From contig CAKOTF010000014.1 of assembly GCA_934120045.1 (NCBI GenBank), forward strand, positions 1 to 25,008: 25,008 nucleotides of DNA, in the 5' to 3' direction. Position numbers and translations under genes: made by a program. Shown piece after piece: positions 1 through 9,075 of this stretch. The first letter of the stretch is position 1. Every line of letters starts with the position of its first letter. The notes below the pieces were generated by a model. It was not told the DNA's origin and ran no database searches. It saw only the letters and a list, made by a program, of their open reading frames with translations. This stretch comes from an uncultured Clostridia bacterium (GTDB taxonomy: Bacteria; Bacillota; Clostridia; TANB77; CAG-508).

Positions 1-99
1 ACAATCTTTCGATTACAAAGCTACTAGTTTTTCTAGTTTACCTTATTTCATCTATATATTTTTCAATGTGCTTTTTGTTATTTGCTAAATAAGTTTAGC

Positions 100-176
100 T
101 GGTGGAGCTGAGGAGAGTCGAACTCCTGACCTCCTGCTTGCAAGGCAGGCGCTCTAGCCAACTGAGCTACAGCCCC
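100..176 (-). tRNA. tRNA-Ala(TGC)
   Basis: Read on the minus strand this folds as a complete cloverleaf. It has a seven-base acceptor stem (GGGGCTG with CAGCTCC), D arm GCTC/GAGC, anticodon loop CTTGCAA with anticodon TGC, T arm AGGAG/CTCCT with TTCGACT in the loop, and an encoded CCA end. It lies downstream of 16S in the direction of transcription, which is the usual place for a spacer tRNA-Ala between 16S and 23S. The 23S gene should begin just beyond the left edge. The 99 bases to its left hold only spacer, including a copy of the TTTCAATGTGC motif at 61-71 that recurs around 16S and may belong to the 23S processing stem. Confidence 0.97.
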
Positions 177-262
177 ATTAATAACAATATATGTTTACCA
201 CGTTTAGATAAATCTGTATTCCTAAAACCATCACTTAGAACTTGAATTAGGGTATGGTAAAC

Positions 263-308
263 TTTCAATGTACTATTTAAAGTACATTGAAAAATAAACA
301 ATGAATCC
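263..308 (-). other. 16S 3' processing-stem arm with a competing local hairpin
   Basis: Bases 280-308 are the reverse complement of 1964-1992 at 28 of 29 positions, and the single difference is a G-U pair in the transcript. The pre-16S ends can therefore form a continuous 29-bp helix, the type of double-stranded stem that RNase III-like enzymes cut in rRNA precursors. Part of the same arm can instead pair locally: 263-273 with 282-292 gives an 11-bp hairpin with an 8-base loop. The two foldings exclude each other. The pairing is read directly; the processing role is known from rRNA operons generally and is inferred here. Confidence 0.75.
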
Positions 309-320
309 ATCTAGATCTGT

Positions 321-1852
<1,532 letters not shown>

Positions 1853-2025
1853 ATTTTGAGTTTTTTCAAGCTCTTTTTATAAACTTTAATTTTTTAATCT
1901 TTTTTGATTTACTTTTTGGTACTTCTTTATTTCTAAAGAATACCGTTTGGTTTTTTCTCTAAAGGATTCATTGTTTACTTTTCAATGTACTTTTTTCGTT
2001 CTGCTGTTTGTGTAGAACGATTTGT
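1853..2025 (-). other. 16S leader, including 5' processing-stem arm
   Basis: This is the transcribed leader between promoter P1 and 16S. It holds the 5' arm of the 29-bp processing stem (1964-1992). A hairpin lies at 1918-1944 (GGTA-TTCTTTA with TAAAGAA-TACC, one bulged base). A six-base-pair hairpin, CGTTCT/AGAACG, lies at 1997-2019 and begins close to the predicted transcription start. No protein-coding frame here has a plausible start or composition. Confidence 0.6.
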
Positions 2026-2054
2026 ATTTTAACATACCTTTTTCTTTTTGTCAA
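2026..2054 (-). promoter_or_regulatory. rRNA promoter P1 (proximal)
   Basis: On the minus strand TTGACA (2049-2054) is followed after exactly 17 bases by TAAAAT (2026-2031). An A/T-rich tract upstream resembles an UP element. The -35 sits in the context AAGTGTTGACA, shared with P2. It is positioned to drive the rRNA operon. Confidence 0.75.
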
Positions 2055-2210
2055 CACTTTTTTAAAATATTTTTCAAAATTATTTTTGCCATTTTTGAGG
2101 CAAAATAAAAAACTAGTAATTGATGTTTTTTGTTTGATTTTCGTCTTACTTTTTACTAATTCTTATGTGATAATTTTAATTATTTTTGTCTGTTGCTTGG
2201 TACGTTTTCT

Positions 2211-2240
2211 ATATTAACACATGATGTCATATTTTGTCAA
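2211..2240 (-). promoter_or_regulatory. rRNA promoter P2
   Basis: On the minus strand TTGACA (2235-2240) is followed by TAATAT (2211-2216) with an 18-base spacer. The upstream tract is almost the same run of A and T as at P1, and the AAGTGTTGACA context is repeated. It appears to be a tandem copy of the rRNA promoter module. Confidence 0.65.
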
Positions 2241-2315
2241 CACTTTTTAAAATATTTTTTATATTTTTTTAAGTATTTTTATGAGCTTTCGCTGTGTTCA
2301 ATTAAGTCTTGAATT

Positions 2316-2344
2316 ATATTAACACCATTCTATTTTAAAGTCAA
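2316..2344 (-). promoter_or_regulatory. rRNA promoter P3 (distal)
   Basis: On the minus strand TTGACT (2339-2344) is followed after 17 bases by TAATAT (2316-2321). It is again preceded by an A/T tract like those at P1 and P2. It starts about 20 bases beyond the stop codon of ylmC, so the ylmC-rRNA gap is filled by three promoters with no room for another gene. Confidence 0.6.
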
Positions 2345-2363
2345 TACTTTTTTAAAAATTTTT

Positions 2364-2600
2364 TTATATTTCTACTAAAATCAAATCCTCACCTATACAA
2401 TGTATATGTTCCCACGGAATTATAATATCATTATTATTAGAAAACAAACTAAGAAATTTATTATTCCCTCCTGGTACTATTATAGAAGTTATCCTTCCAG
2501 TTTGAAAATCTGCACATACATCTTGAACATATCCTAACCTTTTTCCATTATTAATATCTATAACTTCTTTATGCTTAAAATCCAATCCTTTATTATTCAT
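2364..2600 (-). CDS. ylmC: YlmC/YmxH-family PRC-barrel sporulation protein
   Basis: This 78-aa protein matches the YlmC/YmxH family, a single PRC-barrel-like domain found in spore formers. The family pattern is visible: an N-terminal KEVIDINNGKRLGYVQDV strand pair, the central GRITSIIVPG segment, then a strand ending in DIIIPWEHIHCIGEDLILVE. In Bacillus and many Clostridia this gene lies directly downstream of sigG, and it does so here. The ribosome binding site is AAGGAG a few bases before ATG. The molecular role of the family is not established. A terminator separates it from sigG, so it probably has its own promoter; I saw A/T-rich candidates but none convincing. Confidence 0.9.
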   Translation of the reverse strand: MNNKGLDFKHKEVIDINNGKRLGYVQDVCADFQTGRITSIIVPGGNNKFLSLFSNNNDIIIPWEHIHCIGEDLILVEI

Positions 2601-2694
2601 TATTTTTCTCCTTTTATATACTGAAAATTTCTAATTATATAAATGTTCCAAAATTTATTTATTCTATTATATGTTATTTCTATATAATTGCTAC

Positions 2695-2743
2695 AATAAA
2701 AAATAGCTCAAGAAATATTTTCAAATCCAAAATTATTCTTGAG
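2695..2743 (-). terminator. Rho-independent terminator after sigG
   Basis: CTCAAGAA (2736-2743 read on minus) pairs with TTCTTGAG (2707-2714), with further A/T pairing inside. The minus strand then runs into CTATTTTTTATT. It begins 9 bases after the sigG stop codon and separates sigG from ylmC. Confidence 0.75.
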
Positions 2744-2751
2744 TTATTAGT

Positions 2752-3526
2752 TTATTTATAATATCTTTTCATATGATCTAATGCATTTTTTTCTAATCGA
2801 GAAACTTGTGCTTGTGAAATTCCAATTTCATCTGCAATTTCCATTTGAGTTTTCCCATCAAAATATCTTCTAATTATTATATTTTTTTCTTTATCATTTA
2901 ATCTTTTTAATGCTTCATTTATTGTCATAGTTTCTGCCCAATTTTCATCATTGTTTTTTGTATCTTTTACTTGATCCATTACAAATATATTTTCAGTCCC
3001 ATCATTATACACTGGTTCTTGTAATGATACAGGATCCTGTATCGCATCCAAACTTGCTGCTATTTCTTCTTTTTCCACGCCTAATTCCTTTGCTATTTCT
3101 TCTATCGATGGTTCTCTTCCTTTCTCTTTATTAAATTTTTCTCTATATTGAATCGTTTTATATGCCAAATCTCTTATTGACCTACTTACTCTTATGCTAT
3201 TATTGTCTCTTAAATACCTCCTAACTTCTCCGAATTATCATCGGTACTGCATATGTGCTAAACTGCACACCTTGTGTTAAATCAAAATTATCTATCGCTT
3301 TTATCAATCCAATACATCCTATTTGAAATAAATCATCTGCACTTTCTCCTCTTCCATAAAATCTTTGTATAACACTTAATACTAATCTTAAATTTCCTTT
3401 TATAAATTCTGTTCTTGCGTTTTCGTCTCCTTGTTTTATTCTTATAAATAGTTCTTCTTTTTCTTTATTTGTTAATATAGGTAATTGTGATGTATTCACT
3501 GATGATATTTCTACTTTATTAATCAA
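2752..3526 (-). pseudogene. sigG: RNA polymerase sigma-G, apparent one-base frameshift
   Basis: Sigma-G is the late forespore sigma factor. The N-terminal part begins at TTG (3526) behind GGGAGG; the resulting start, LINKVEISSVNTSQLPIL, matches the sigma-G signature. Regions 2.1-2.4 run to FSTYAVPMII. The frame then hits TAG at 3221 after the residues RRS. Removing one base, the C opposite plus-strand G3232, gives IIGEVRRYLRDNNSIRVSRS and runs straight into the downstream frame, which carries the sigma-G hallmarks DAIQDPVSLQEPVYNDG and the region 4 helix-turn-helix GKTQMEIADEIGISQAQVSR. The repaired product would be 257 aa, the normal size. This is either a sequencing or assembly error, a real disabling mutation, or a recoding site. 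The rest of the gene shows no decay. It lies 56 bases downstream of the DUF3048 gene. Confidence 0.9.
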
Positions 3527-3582
3527 ATAAAAACCTCCCTTTAAAAATAATGTTTTTAACATTATTTCCAAAGAGAAGTTTT

Positions 3583-4692
3583 TTATTCAATTTCTATTTT
3601 AGCATCTTGTGGACAAATATTAATAAACGTATTTCCATCGCTTACTTCTATTGTGTTTCCTTTAAGATCTTTATATTGAGTTTGGGCTGTTCTTGATTCT
3701 TTTTCACATTTTATTGGAATTGCATATCCATTGGTTACATAATACCCATCAAATGTTCCTATATTTTTTAATCCTTGTCTACCTTTTCCTTCACTATCAG
3801 CTAGTGTATAATTATCACACATTGTTATAATTATATTTTTAGTTTGTATATTTTCCCCTGTAATATAGTCTGTTTGTACTTTTCCTCTTGCATATCTTAC
3901 ATATGTTTTACTATTTTCATCATAGTCATATTCAACTGTTTGCAAAGTAGAATGTGGTATTACTATTTTTGTAGCATTAATTGCTTTGCTTTCAGTTAAA
4001 GTATTTTCTGTCTGTTCTTCTGCTATACCATATCTTTCTTTTAAGTCAACATCACTCGCTATATAATTTAACACACTTTTCTTATTTGATGTAGTTGCAT
4101 ATCCTTTTCTTTCTGCAATTTTCAAAATACTAGCTGTACTTGTAAACATATTATGAGGAGATTTTTTGTCTTTTACTCTCCAAAAATTATTAGAACTTTC
4201 TTGAATTCCATTAATATTATTTACATTAAGTGCTGAAATATCGTTTTGAGCTTGTGGGCTCCAACCATGATGTACATATATAGCATCATTTTCTAAAGCA
4301 TAATCTAAAAAATAATGTCTTGAGCTTCTTATTGGTCCAATTTTTTCTAAATCTTGTCCTTTAAAAACAGCCATCAATCTTGTTTCTCCGCCTTCTACTA
4401 TTATTTCATACACTAAATATGCTTTATTTAGGTTGGCCTGTGGCCATGCTCCAGAATGATTATCAATCATTACAGCTATTGGTCTATCATTTCCATTAAA
4501 TATTTGTGGTTTTTTTTCTTCAACAACCAATTCTTTATCATTTTTATCTTCGTTTATATCAACATTATCATCTGCAACTACATTTTCAGATTCTTCTTTT
4601 TCATTAATTATTTTATAAATTAACATTCCTCCAGCCACTATTACAAGAATGGAAAGAATTACTATAAGCAAAGTCGTCCCTTTATTATTCAT
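3583..4692 (-). CDS. yerB: YerB-like DUF3048 membrane-anchored protein
   Basis: This 369-aa protein starts with a membrane segment (about residues 7-26) and a charged, acidic linker (about 30-60). The DUF3048 domain follows, with RPIAVMIDNHSGAWPQANLN, the stretch VYEIIVEGGETRLMAVF, and GPIRSSRHYFLDYA. The YerB family is typically an extracytoplasmic lipoprotein. Here I see no lipobox cysteine after the hydrophobic segment, so an uncleaved anchor is more likely. Its start codon lies inside the end of ybeY (8-base overlap, ATGAATAA), with GGGAGG just upstream, which suggests translational coupling. The biochemical function of the family is not known to me. Confidence 0.85.
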   Translation of the reverse strand: MNNKGTTLLIVILSILVIVAGGMLIYKIINEKEESENVVADDNVDINEDKNDKELVVEEKKPQIFNGNDRPIAVMIDNHSGAWPQANLNKAYLVYEIIVEGGETRLMAVFKGQDLEKIGPIRSSRHYFLDYALENDAIYVHHGWSPQAQNDISALNVNNINGIQESSNNFWRVKDKKSPHNMFTSTASILKIAERKGYATTSNKKSVLNYIASDVDLKERYGIAEEQTENTLTESKAINATKIVIPHSTLQTVEYDYDENSKTYVRYARGKVQTDYITGENIQTKNIIITMCDNYTLADSEGKGRQGLKNIGTFDGYYVTNGYAIPIKCEKESRTAQTQYKDLKGNTIEVSDGNTFINICPQDAKIEIE

Positions 4693-5170
4693 TTATGTCC
4701 TCCCTTGTTATTCCAAGTTTATTTAGAACCTTTTCTTCTTTGGGTCTCATAATAGCTTTGTCTTCATCTTTTATATGGTCATATCCCATCAAATGATAAA
4801 AGCCATGTACTATCATATATGCAAATTCTCTTTCAAAACCATGTCCATATTCCTTAGCTTGTTCTTTTACTCTATCAATTGAAATTACAATATCGCCAAG
4901 AACATCCTCATGTTCAAAATTTTGAGAATTGATTTTACTTTCTAATTCTTCTTTTTCAAACATAGGAAATGATAATACATCTGTTTCTCTATCAACATCT
5001 CTATATTGCTTATTTATTTTATGAATATTGTCTGGAGTTGTTAATGTGATACTTACATACAATTTTGATTGTTCTAATTTTTCTTCCTTAAAACATTGTT
5101 CTAATACTTTTTTTATTATTTCTTCATATGTATTATTTTCTTCTAAATCCAGATATTCTAATTGATACAT
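4685..5170 (-). CDS. ybeY: Endoribonuclease YbeY (rRNA maturation factor)
   Basis: This 161-aa protein has the UPF0054/YbeY zinc-binding motif: H122-G-F-Y-H126-L-M-G-Y-D-H132, three histidines that hold a metal ion. Upstream is the family motif YRDVDRETDVLSFPMF (about residues 56-71) with the conserved Arg57. YbeY is a single-strand endoribonuclease involved in 16S 3' end maturation and ribosome quality control. The length is normal. The ribosome binding site GAGGAAAAA directly precedes the ATG. It is 17 bases downstream of the 403-aa gene and overlaps the DUF3048 gene, so the three are probably one transcript. Confidence 0.96.
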   Translation of the reverse strand: MYQLEYLDLEENNTYEEIIKKVLEQCFKEEKLEQSKLYVSITLTTPDNIHKINKQYRDVDRETDVLSFPMFEKEELESKINSQNFEHEDVLGDIVISIDRVKEQAKEYGHGFEREFAYMIVHGFYHLMGYDHIKDEDKAIMRPKEEKVLNKLGITREDINE

Positions 5171-5187
5171 TTTTTCCTCTTTTTCTT

Positions 5188-6399
5188 TTATGCTATTTTT
5201 TGTTTTTTTATTCTTTTTCCAAAATATTTTACATTTTTTGTTTTTGCTTTTCTTATTTCTTTCATAACTCCATAGTCTACTAATTTTCTTTTGTAATATC
5301 TTATAAGTCTACTATAATCTGTCTTATCATTTCTAATTTTCTTTAAGTCTGTTTTTATAAATAATATTTCTTTTTCTTTTACATATTTTATAAAATCTAC
5401 TTCTTTTAATTTTTCAATTTGCTTATATTGTTCATAGAATTTTTTAAATTCTTCTCGTTCTTTGCTATTATCCCAATATACTTTTGTTGATAATAGTCTT
5501 ATATTATAATCTTCAATTAAGTTTAATACCATTGTATATGCTTTTTCTCTTTTGGCAGCAATCTTTGTATCTTGAACTAAACATCTTGCATCTTTTAATA
5601 ATTTCATATAACATTGCTCTGCTACTACTAGCGGCAAACTATGTGTAAATAAGTTTCTGCTTATTCCTAATAATATCATATTTTTTTCTATATTATCTCT
5701 TGTATCTAATTTTCCAACTGAAAATTTTTCATATTTTTCATAATCTTTAGATACTGATTCAAGTTTTGGGTCTGAAATTTTTAATGGTAATATATTTTTC
5801 ATATAGTCTTCTAGTGTATTAAATATTTTTACATATATCCAATCTTTACTTGAATCATATATATTTGTAGAATCTGCTAATTTTATTGAATAGTTTTTTA
5901 ATATTCCTTTATATAAACTGTCTTGTTTTGAAACATAAAATCTATTATATTTTTCTATTACTTTTTCCTTAGCTGTATTTTTTACACTTTCATTGTCTAA
6001 TTCTAATAAATATTTTTGTTTTCTATATTTATATTCATTATATTCTCTATCTTTTAATTGTACTATTCCATAATATTGAGATAATGCTGTGCTTTCAAAT
6101 TGTGTTGCTGTTTCATTTTTTACTTTTTTATATATTGTGTCTAACACATATTTATCAAGTGCTTCTAGATATGCAGTATATGCATCATCATATCTTTTTT
6201 CTAATTCTTCTTTTTTCTCTACTGGTGCATTTTCAACATTTAATGTTTCATATGTTTTTATTAATACATTTCTTTTCATTGAGATTTTTAAACTATTAAA
6301 TCCTATTTGTGTTGGTATTAAAAATTTTGTCAATGTGTTTGTTAATTTATTAAAAAATGTTTTGTCTGTTGCTACTACCCTTAAACTTCTTTCTTCCAT
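5188..6399 (-). CDS. Uncharacterised charged, largely helical 403-aa protein
   Basis: I do not recognise this protein. It is 403 aa, without signal peptide or clear membrane segment, very rich in Lys, Glu and Tyr, and apparently mostly helical. Residues about 55-85 (APVEKKEELEKRYDDAYTAY) look coiled-coil-like, and the C-terminus (KTKNVKYFGKRIKKQKIA) is strongly basic. Only two cysteines are seen, close together near residue 270 (EQCYMKLLKDARCLVQ). I find no catalytic signature. It lies between yqfD and ybeY, where phoH (and often a yqfF-type gene) is commonly found, and its reading frame is intact with AAGGAAGG upstream of ATG. A lineage-specific structural or nucleic-acid-binding protein is conceivable but unsupported. 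Confidence 0.8.
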   Translation of the reverse strand: MEERSLRVVATDKTFFNKLTNTLTKFLIPTQIGFNSLKISMKRNVLIKTYETLNVENAPVEKKEELEKRYDDAYTAYLEALDKYVLDTIYKKVKNETATQFESTALSQYYGIVQLKDREYNEYKYRKQKYLLELDNESVKNTAKEKVIEKYNRFYVSKQDSLYKGILKNYSIKLADSTNIYDSSKDWIYVKIFNTLEDYMKNILPLKISDPKLESVSKDYEKYEKFSVGKLDTRDNIEKNMILLGISRNLFTHSLPLVVAEQCYMKLLKDARCLVQDTKIAAKREKAYTMVLNLIEDYNIRLLSTKVYWDNSKEREEFKKFYEQYKQIEKLKEVDFIKYVKEKEILFIKTDLKKIRNDKTDYSRLIRYYKRKLVDYGVMKEIRKAKTKNVKYFGKRIKKQKIA

Positions 6400-6483
6400 A
6401 GTTTATCATACCTTCCTTTTCAGAATATTGTAATTCTAAGTTTTGGTAAACAGGTATCTTTTATTTTACTATCTTCTGTATGA

Positions 6484-7671
6484 TTAGTTTTTTTCTATTT
6501 TTTCCTGTATTCCTATATTTTCAATTACTTCATATGTTACATTTACCTCTATATAATTATCATTTTCTATTACATCTACTTTTTTATCTATTATATTTTT
6601 ATTTGTCACTATTTCATCCTCTATTATTTTCTCTAACTTTGTTGTTCCTATTTGCATTGCTTCTTCTTTTGTGTAATTTTTCTCTATTTTTTCTAATTCT
6701 TGATTAGTAATTCTTGATATTGAAATAGGTAAATATATGTTTGAAAATATTTTAAACTTTTTTTCTATTTCTATTGTATCATAAATTTCAAATTTGGAAA
6801 GTGTTTTATAAAAATTTATTTGAAAATTCCTTATTTTTAATTTATATTTCGTTTCTTTTTTCCCTGTTGCGACTTTTTCTATTGTTTTTAGAGGTATTTT
6901 TTCTGTCTTACTATATTTAACTATAGCTTCTACTTCACCTAAACTATGTACATTTCTTATTCCTGTATACTTTCCTTCCATTTGTCCTGCAATTAATATT
7001 TGATTTTCTTCTACTTCATCTCCAATATTTACCATTGCCGTTCCATTTTGAGCTATTATTTTTGTAATGACTCCAGATTTTTTTGCTATTATATTTGAAT
7101 ATTCTTTTTCATCAACTATTTCTGGTGCTTCTTTAGCTTTTACTACCCTCACTATTGCATTTGTTCCTTTTATTTCAATTCCTATCCATGAGATGTCATT
7201 TCTTTTTAATCTTATTTTATTTGTTATTTCTTGAACATTGATTTTTTCTTTTTTCATTCCCACATTTAATCCCGCTTCTTTTACATCTTCTTCAATTCCA
7301 ATCATTTCCATATTTGAATCTATTTGTATATTTATATTCCAAACATATTTTGTGCTTATTCCTATCAAAATTGTAACAACTAATAATGTAATAACAAATA
7401 TTTTTCTTTTTTTATATTTATGTAATAAAAATGGAATTCCTCTTTTTTGAATTATCTTGACTTTGCATTTTAATTTTTTCGCAATTTTTACTGCTTCAAA
7501 AAAATCTTTTATTCCTATATTAAGATATAATCTTACTCCTTTTTCTCTTTTCAAATTCCATATTAAGATTTTGCTAGTTGTACATATATTTATAAATCTT
7601 TCAATATAATATCCTTCTACTGTTATTCTTACATAACCTAATATATATTTTAGCAATATCTTAATAAACAT
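6484..7671 (-). CDS. yqfD: Sporulation protein YqfD
   Basis: This 395-aa protein matches YqfD, a membrane protein made in the mother cell during sporulation in Bacillus (sigma-E regulon). The N-terminal cytosolic part has the family pattern GYVRITVEGYYIERFINIC and LYLNIGIKDFFEAVKIAKK. One transmembrane helix lies at about 91-110 (VITLLVVTILIGISTKYVW). A long extracytoplasmic region follows with the conserved GVITKIIAQNGTAMVNIGDEV segment, which resembles a biotinyl/lipoyl-like beta hairpin. Length is normal for the family. It follows yqfC by 3 bases. The precise role is unresolved; its pairing with yqfC is a strong marker of endospore formation. Confidence 0.93.
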   Translation of the reverse strand: MFIKILLKYILGYVRITVEGYYIERFINICTTSKILIWNLKREKGVRLYLNIGIKDFFEAVKIAKKLKCKVKIIQKRGIPFLLHKYKKRKIFVITLLVVTILIGISTKYVWNINIQIDSNMEMIGIEEDVKEAGLNVGMKKEKINVQEITNKIRLKRNDISWIGIEIKGTNAIVRVVKAKEAPEIVDEKEYSNIIAKKSGVITKIIAQNGTAMVNIGDEVEENQILIAGQMEGKYTGIRNVHSLGEVEAIVKYSKTEKIPLKTIEKVATGKKETKYKLKIRNFQINFYKTLSKFEIYDTIEIEKKFKIFSNIYLPISISRITNQELEKIEKNYTKEEAMQIGTTKLEKIIEDEIVTNKNIIDKKVDVIENDNYIEVNVTYEVIENIGIQEKIEKN

Positions 7672-7674
7672 ATT

Positions 7675-7944
7675 CTATTCCTCAGTCCTTTCTATATCTA
7701 TACTCTCAATTTTTCCAGTAATTTTAATATCGTCATTTGTCATTTTTTCTAAGTTTAAATTGAATCCATTTATATTTACAATTCCTATATATGTACTTAT
7801 ACTAGCAAAAAATTCTTCATATTCTAAAATTCCTTTATAGTTTTCTAATATTAATTCATTAAATCCTGTAATTGTAATTTTAGGAATATTTGAACATACT
7901 TCTTCTGGCATTTCTAAAATTTTACCAATTTTTCCTTTTTTCAT
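7675..7944 (-). CDS. yqfC: Sporulation protein YqfC
   Basis: This 89-aa protein matches YqfC/YabP-like small sporulation proteins, with the pattern PKITITGFNELILENYKGILEY in two parts, then an IGIVNINGFNLNLEKM strand and an acidic tail. YqfC and YqfD are co-expressed in spore formers, and here they are separated by three bases, consistent with one operon. The ribosome binding site is GAGAGG, about 9 bases before ATG. The 65-base gap to pdaA holds no convincing vegetative promoter. Confidence 0.9.
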   Translation of the reverse strand: MKKGKIGKILEMPEEVCSNIPKITITGFNELILENYKGILEYEEFFASISTYIGIVNINGFNLNLEKMTNDDIKITGKIESIDIERTEE

Positions 7945-8009
7945 GAACTTTTTCCTCTCATACTCTTTTTTATTTTTTGGGTATTTTCATATATTAAATC
8001 ATTCCATAT

Positions 8010-8816
8010 TTAATTTTTAAATTCATCTAAACTTTTAAATTCATATCCTTGATTTTTTGCTTCTTTTATTATTTTATCTAATACTTCAGAATTAGTTTTT
8101 GAATTTGAATGTAATAACATTATTTCTCCAGAGTGGAAATTCTTTGTAATTATTTTTATTGCTTCTTCCTGAGATGGTTGCTTTTTTTCATCCCAATCAC
8201 AATAAGCAAAACTCCACATTACTGTTTTATATCCTAATGAACTTGTTTTTTGTAATGTTCTTTCATTAAATTCTCCTTTAGGGGGTCTTAAATATTTCAT
8301 TTCATAACCAAATTTTTCATACATTGATTGATGTAATTGCATAATTTCTTTTTCTATTGTTTCATTATTTATTGATGGCATACTTTTGTGATTTACTGTA
8401 TGATTCCCTATTATGTGTCCATCATTTACCATTTTTTCAACTTCTTCTGTTGCAGAATTCAAATAATGTGCTGTTATAAAAAATGTAGCTTTTACATTAT
8501 TTTCTTTTAATGTTGTTAAAATTTTATCCATATAACCTGCTTCATAACCTGAATCAAATGTTAAATATATAATCTTTTCACCGTCTCTTCCCATACAAAT
8601 TCCATTATTTTCTTCTAATATCTGTTTATTTTTACTCCCAACATCTGGTTGTAAATGATCGTTTCCTCTTTTTATTCCCCATCCAATAGTTTTCTCATAA
8701 TTTGCACTTGTTAACATTGGAATTTCTTTATTATCAGATATTATACTTATAACAAATATAATACAAAGTGCAATTATAGTTAATTCTATTTTTTCATAAA
8801 TCTTCGTTTTACTCAT
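8010..8816 (-). CDS. pdaA: PdaA-type polysaccharide deacetylase (spore cortex)
   Basis: This 268-aa protein has an N-terminal membrane segment at about 10-27 and a NodB-type deacetylase domain. Catalytic features are TFDSGYEAGY with Asp88, the metal pair GNHTVNH (His139, His143), and RPPKGEF (Arg177). The TFDxGYE-G and FKSLDEF end patterns are those of PdaA, the de-N-acetylase that, with CwlD, makes muramic-delta-lactam in spore cortex peptidoglycan. The enzyme would act outside the forespore inner membrane. It is divergent from agrA across a 259-base gap and immediately upstream of yqfC. It could be another peptidoglycan deacetylase, but the motif spacing favours PdaA. Confidence 0.87.
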   Translation of the reverse strand: MSKTKIYEKIELTIIALCIIFVISIISDNKEIPMLTSANYEKTIGWGIKRGNDHLQPDVGSKNKQILEENNGICMGRDGEKIIYLTFDSGYEAGYMDKILTTLKENNVKATFFITAHYLNSATEEVEKMVNDGHIIGNHTVNHKSMPSINNETIEKEIMQLHQSMYEKFGYEMKYLRPPKGEFNERTLQKTSSLGYKTVMWSFAYCDWDEKKQPSQEEAIKIITKNFHSGEIMLLHSNSKTNSEVLDKIIKEAKNQGYEFKSLDEFKN

Positions 8817-8989
8817 CTTTCCTATTTCTCCTGTTCAGATTTTATCTCTTACATTTTATGATTTATAATAATAATTTATTACTTTTTACATTTTTTGTAT
8901 TTTATTTTTGCAAAAATTAGTATAAAAAAATCCTTTGTTCTGTTGAAATATATATGTTTCTTGACTTTTCAATATGTGCAAATAGAGTA

Positions 8990-9018
8990 TTGACAATTAA
9001 AAAAATTTATTTTATATT
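8990..9018 (+). promoter_or_regulatory. Promoter of agrA-agrC
   Basis: TTGACA (8990-8995) is followed after 17 bases by TATATT (9013-9018), a near-consensus vegetative promoter about 55 bases upstream of the agrA start. The rest of the 8817-9075 gap is A/T-rich. I saw TTGAAA/TTTCAA inverted pairs at 8943-8972 but no clear LytTR operator. Confidence 0.75.
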
Positions 9019-9075
9019 TTTATTTATGATTTGTCGAAATATTGAAAATTCCATCGAATGTATATAGGAGGATAA

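Noticed and set aside
6084..6707. Hydrophobic plus-strand frames resembling membrane proteins
   Set aside because: They are antisense to the 403-aa gene and yqfD. The bias comes from A-rich Lys/Glu/Ile codons on the opposite strand.
8820..8989. Forespore (sigma-G/F) promoter for the pdaA-like gene
   Set aside because: A/T-rich sequence gives several partial matches to -35 and -10 elements, but none has both elements at the proper spacing.
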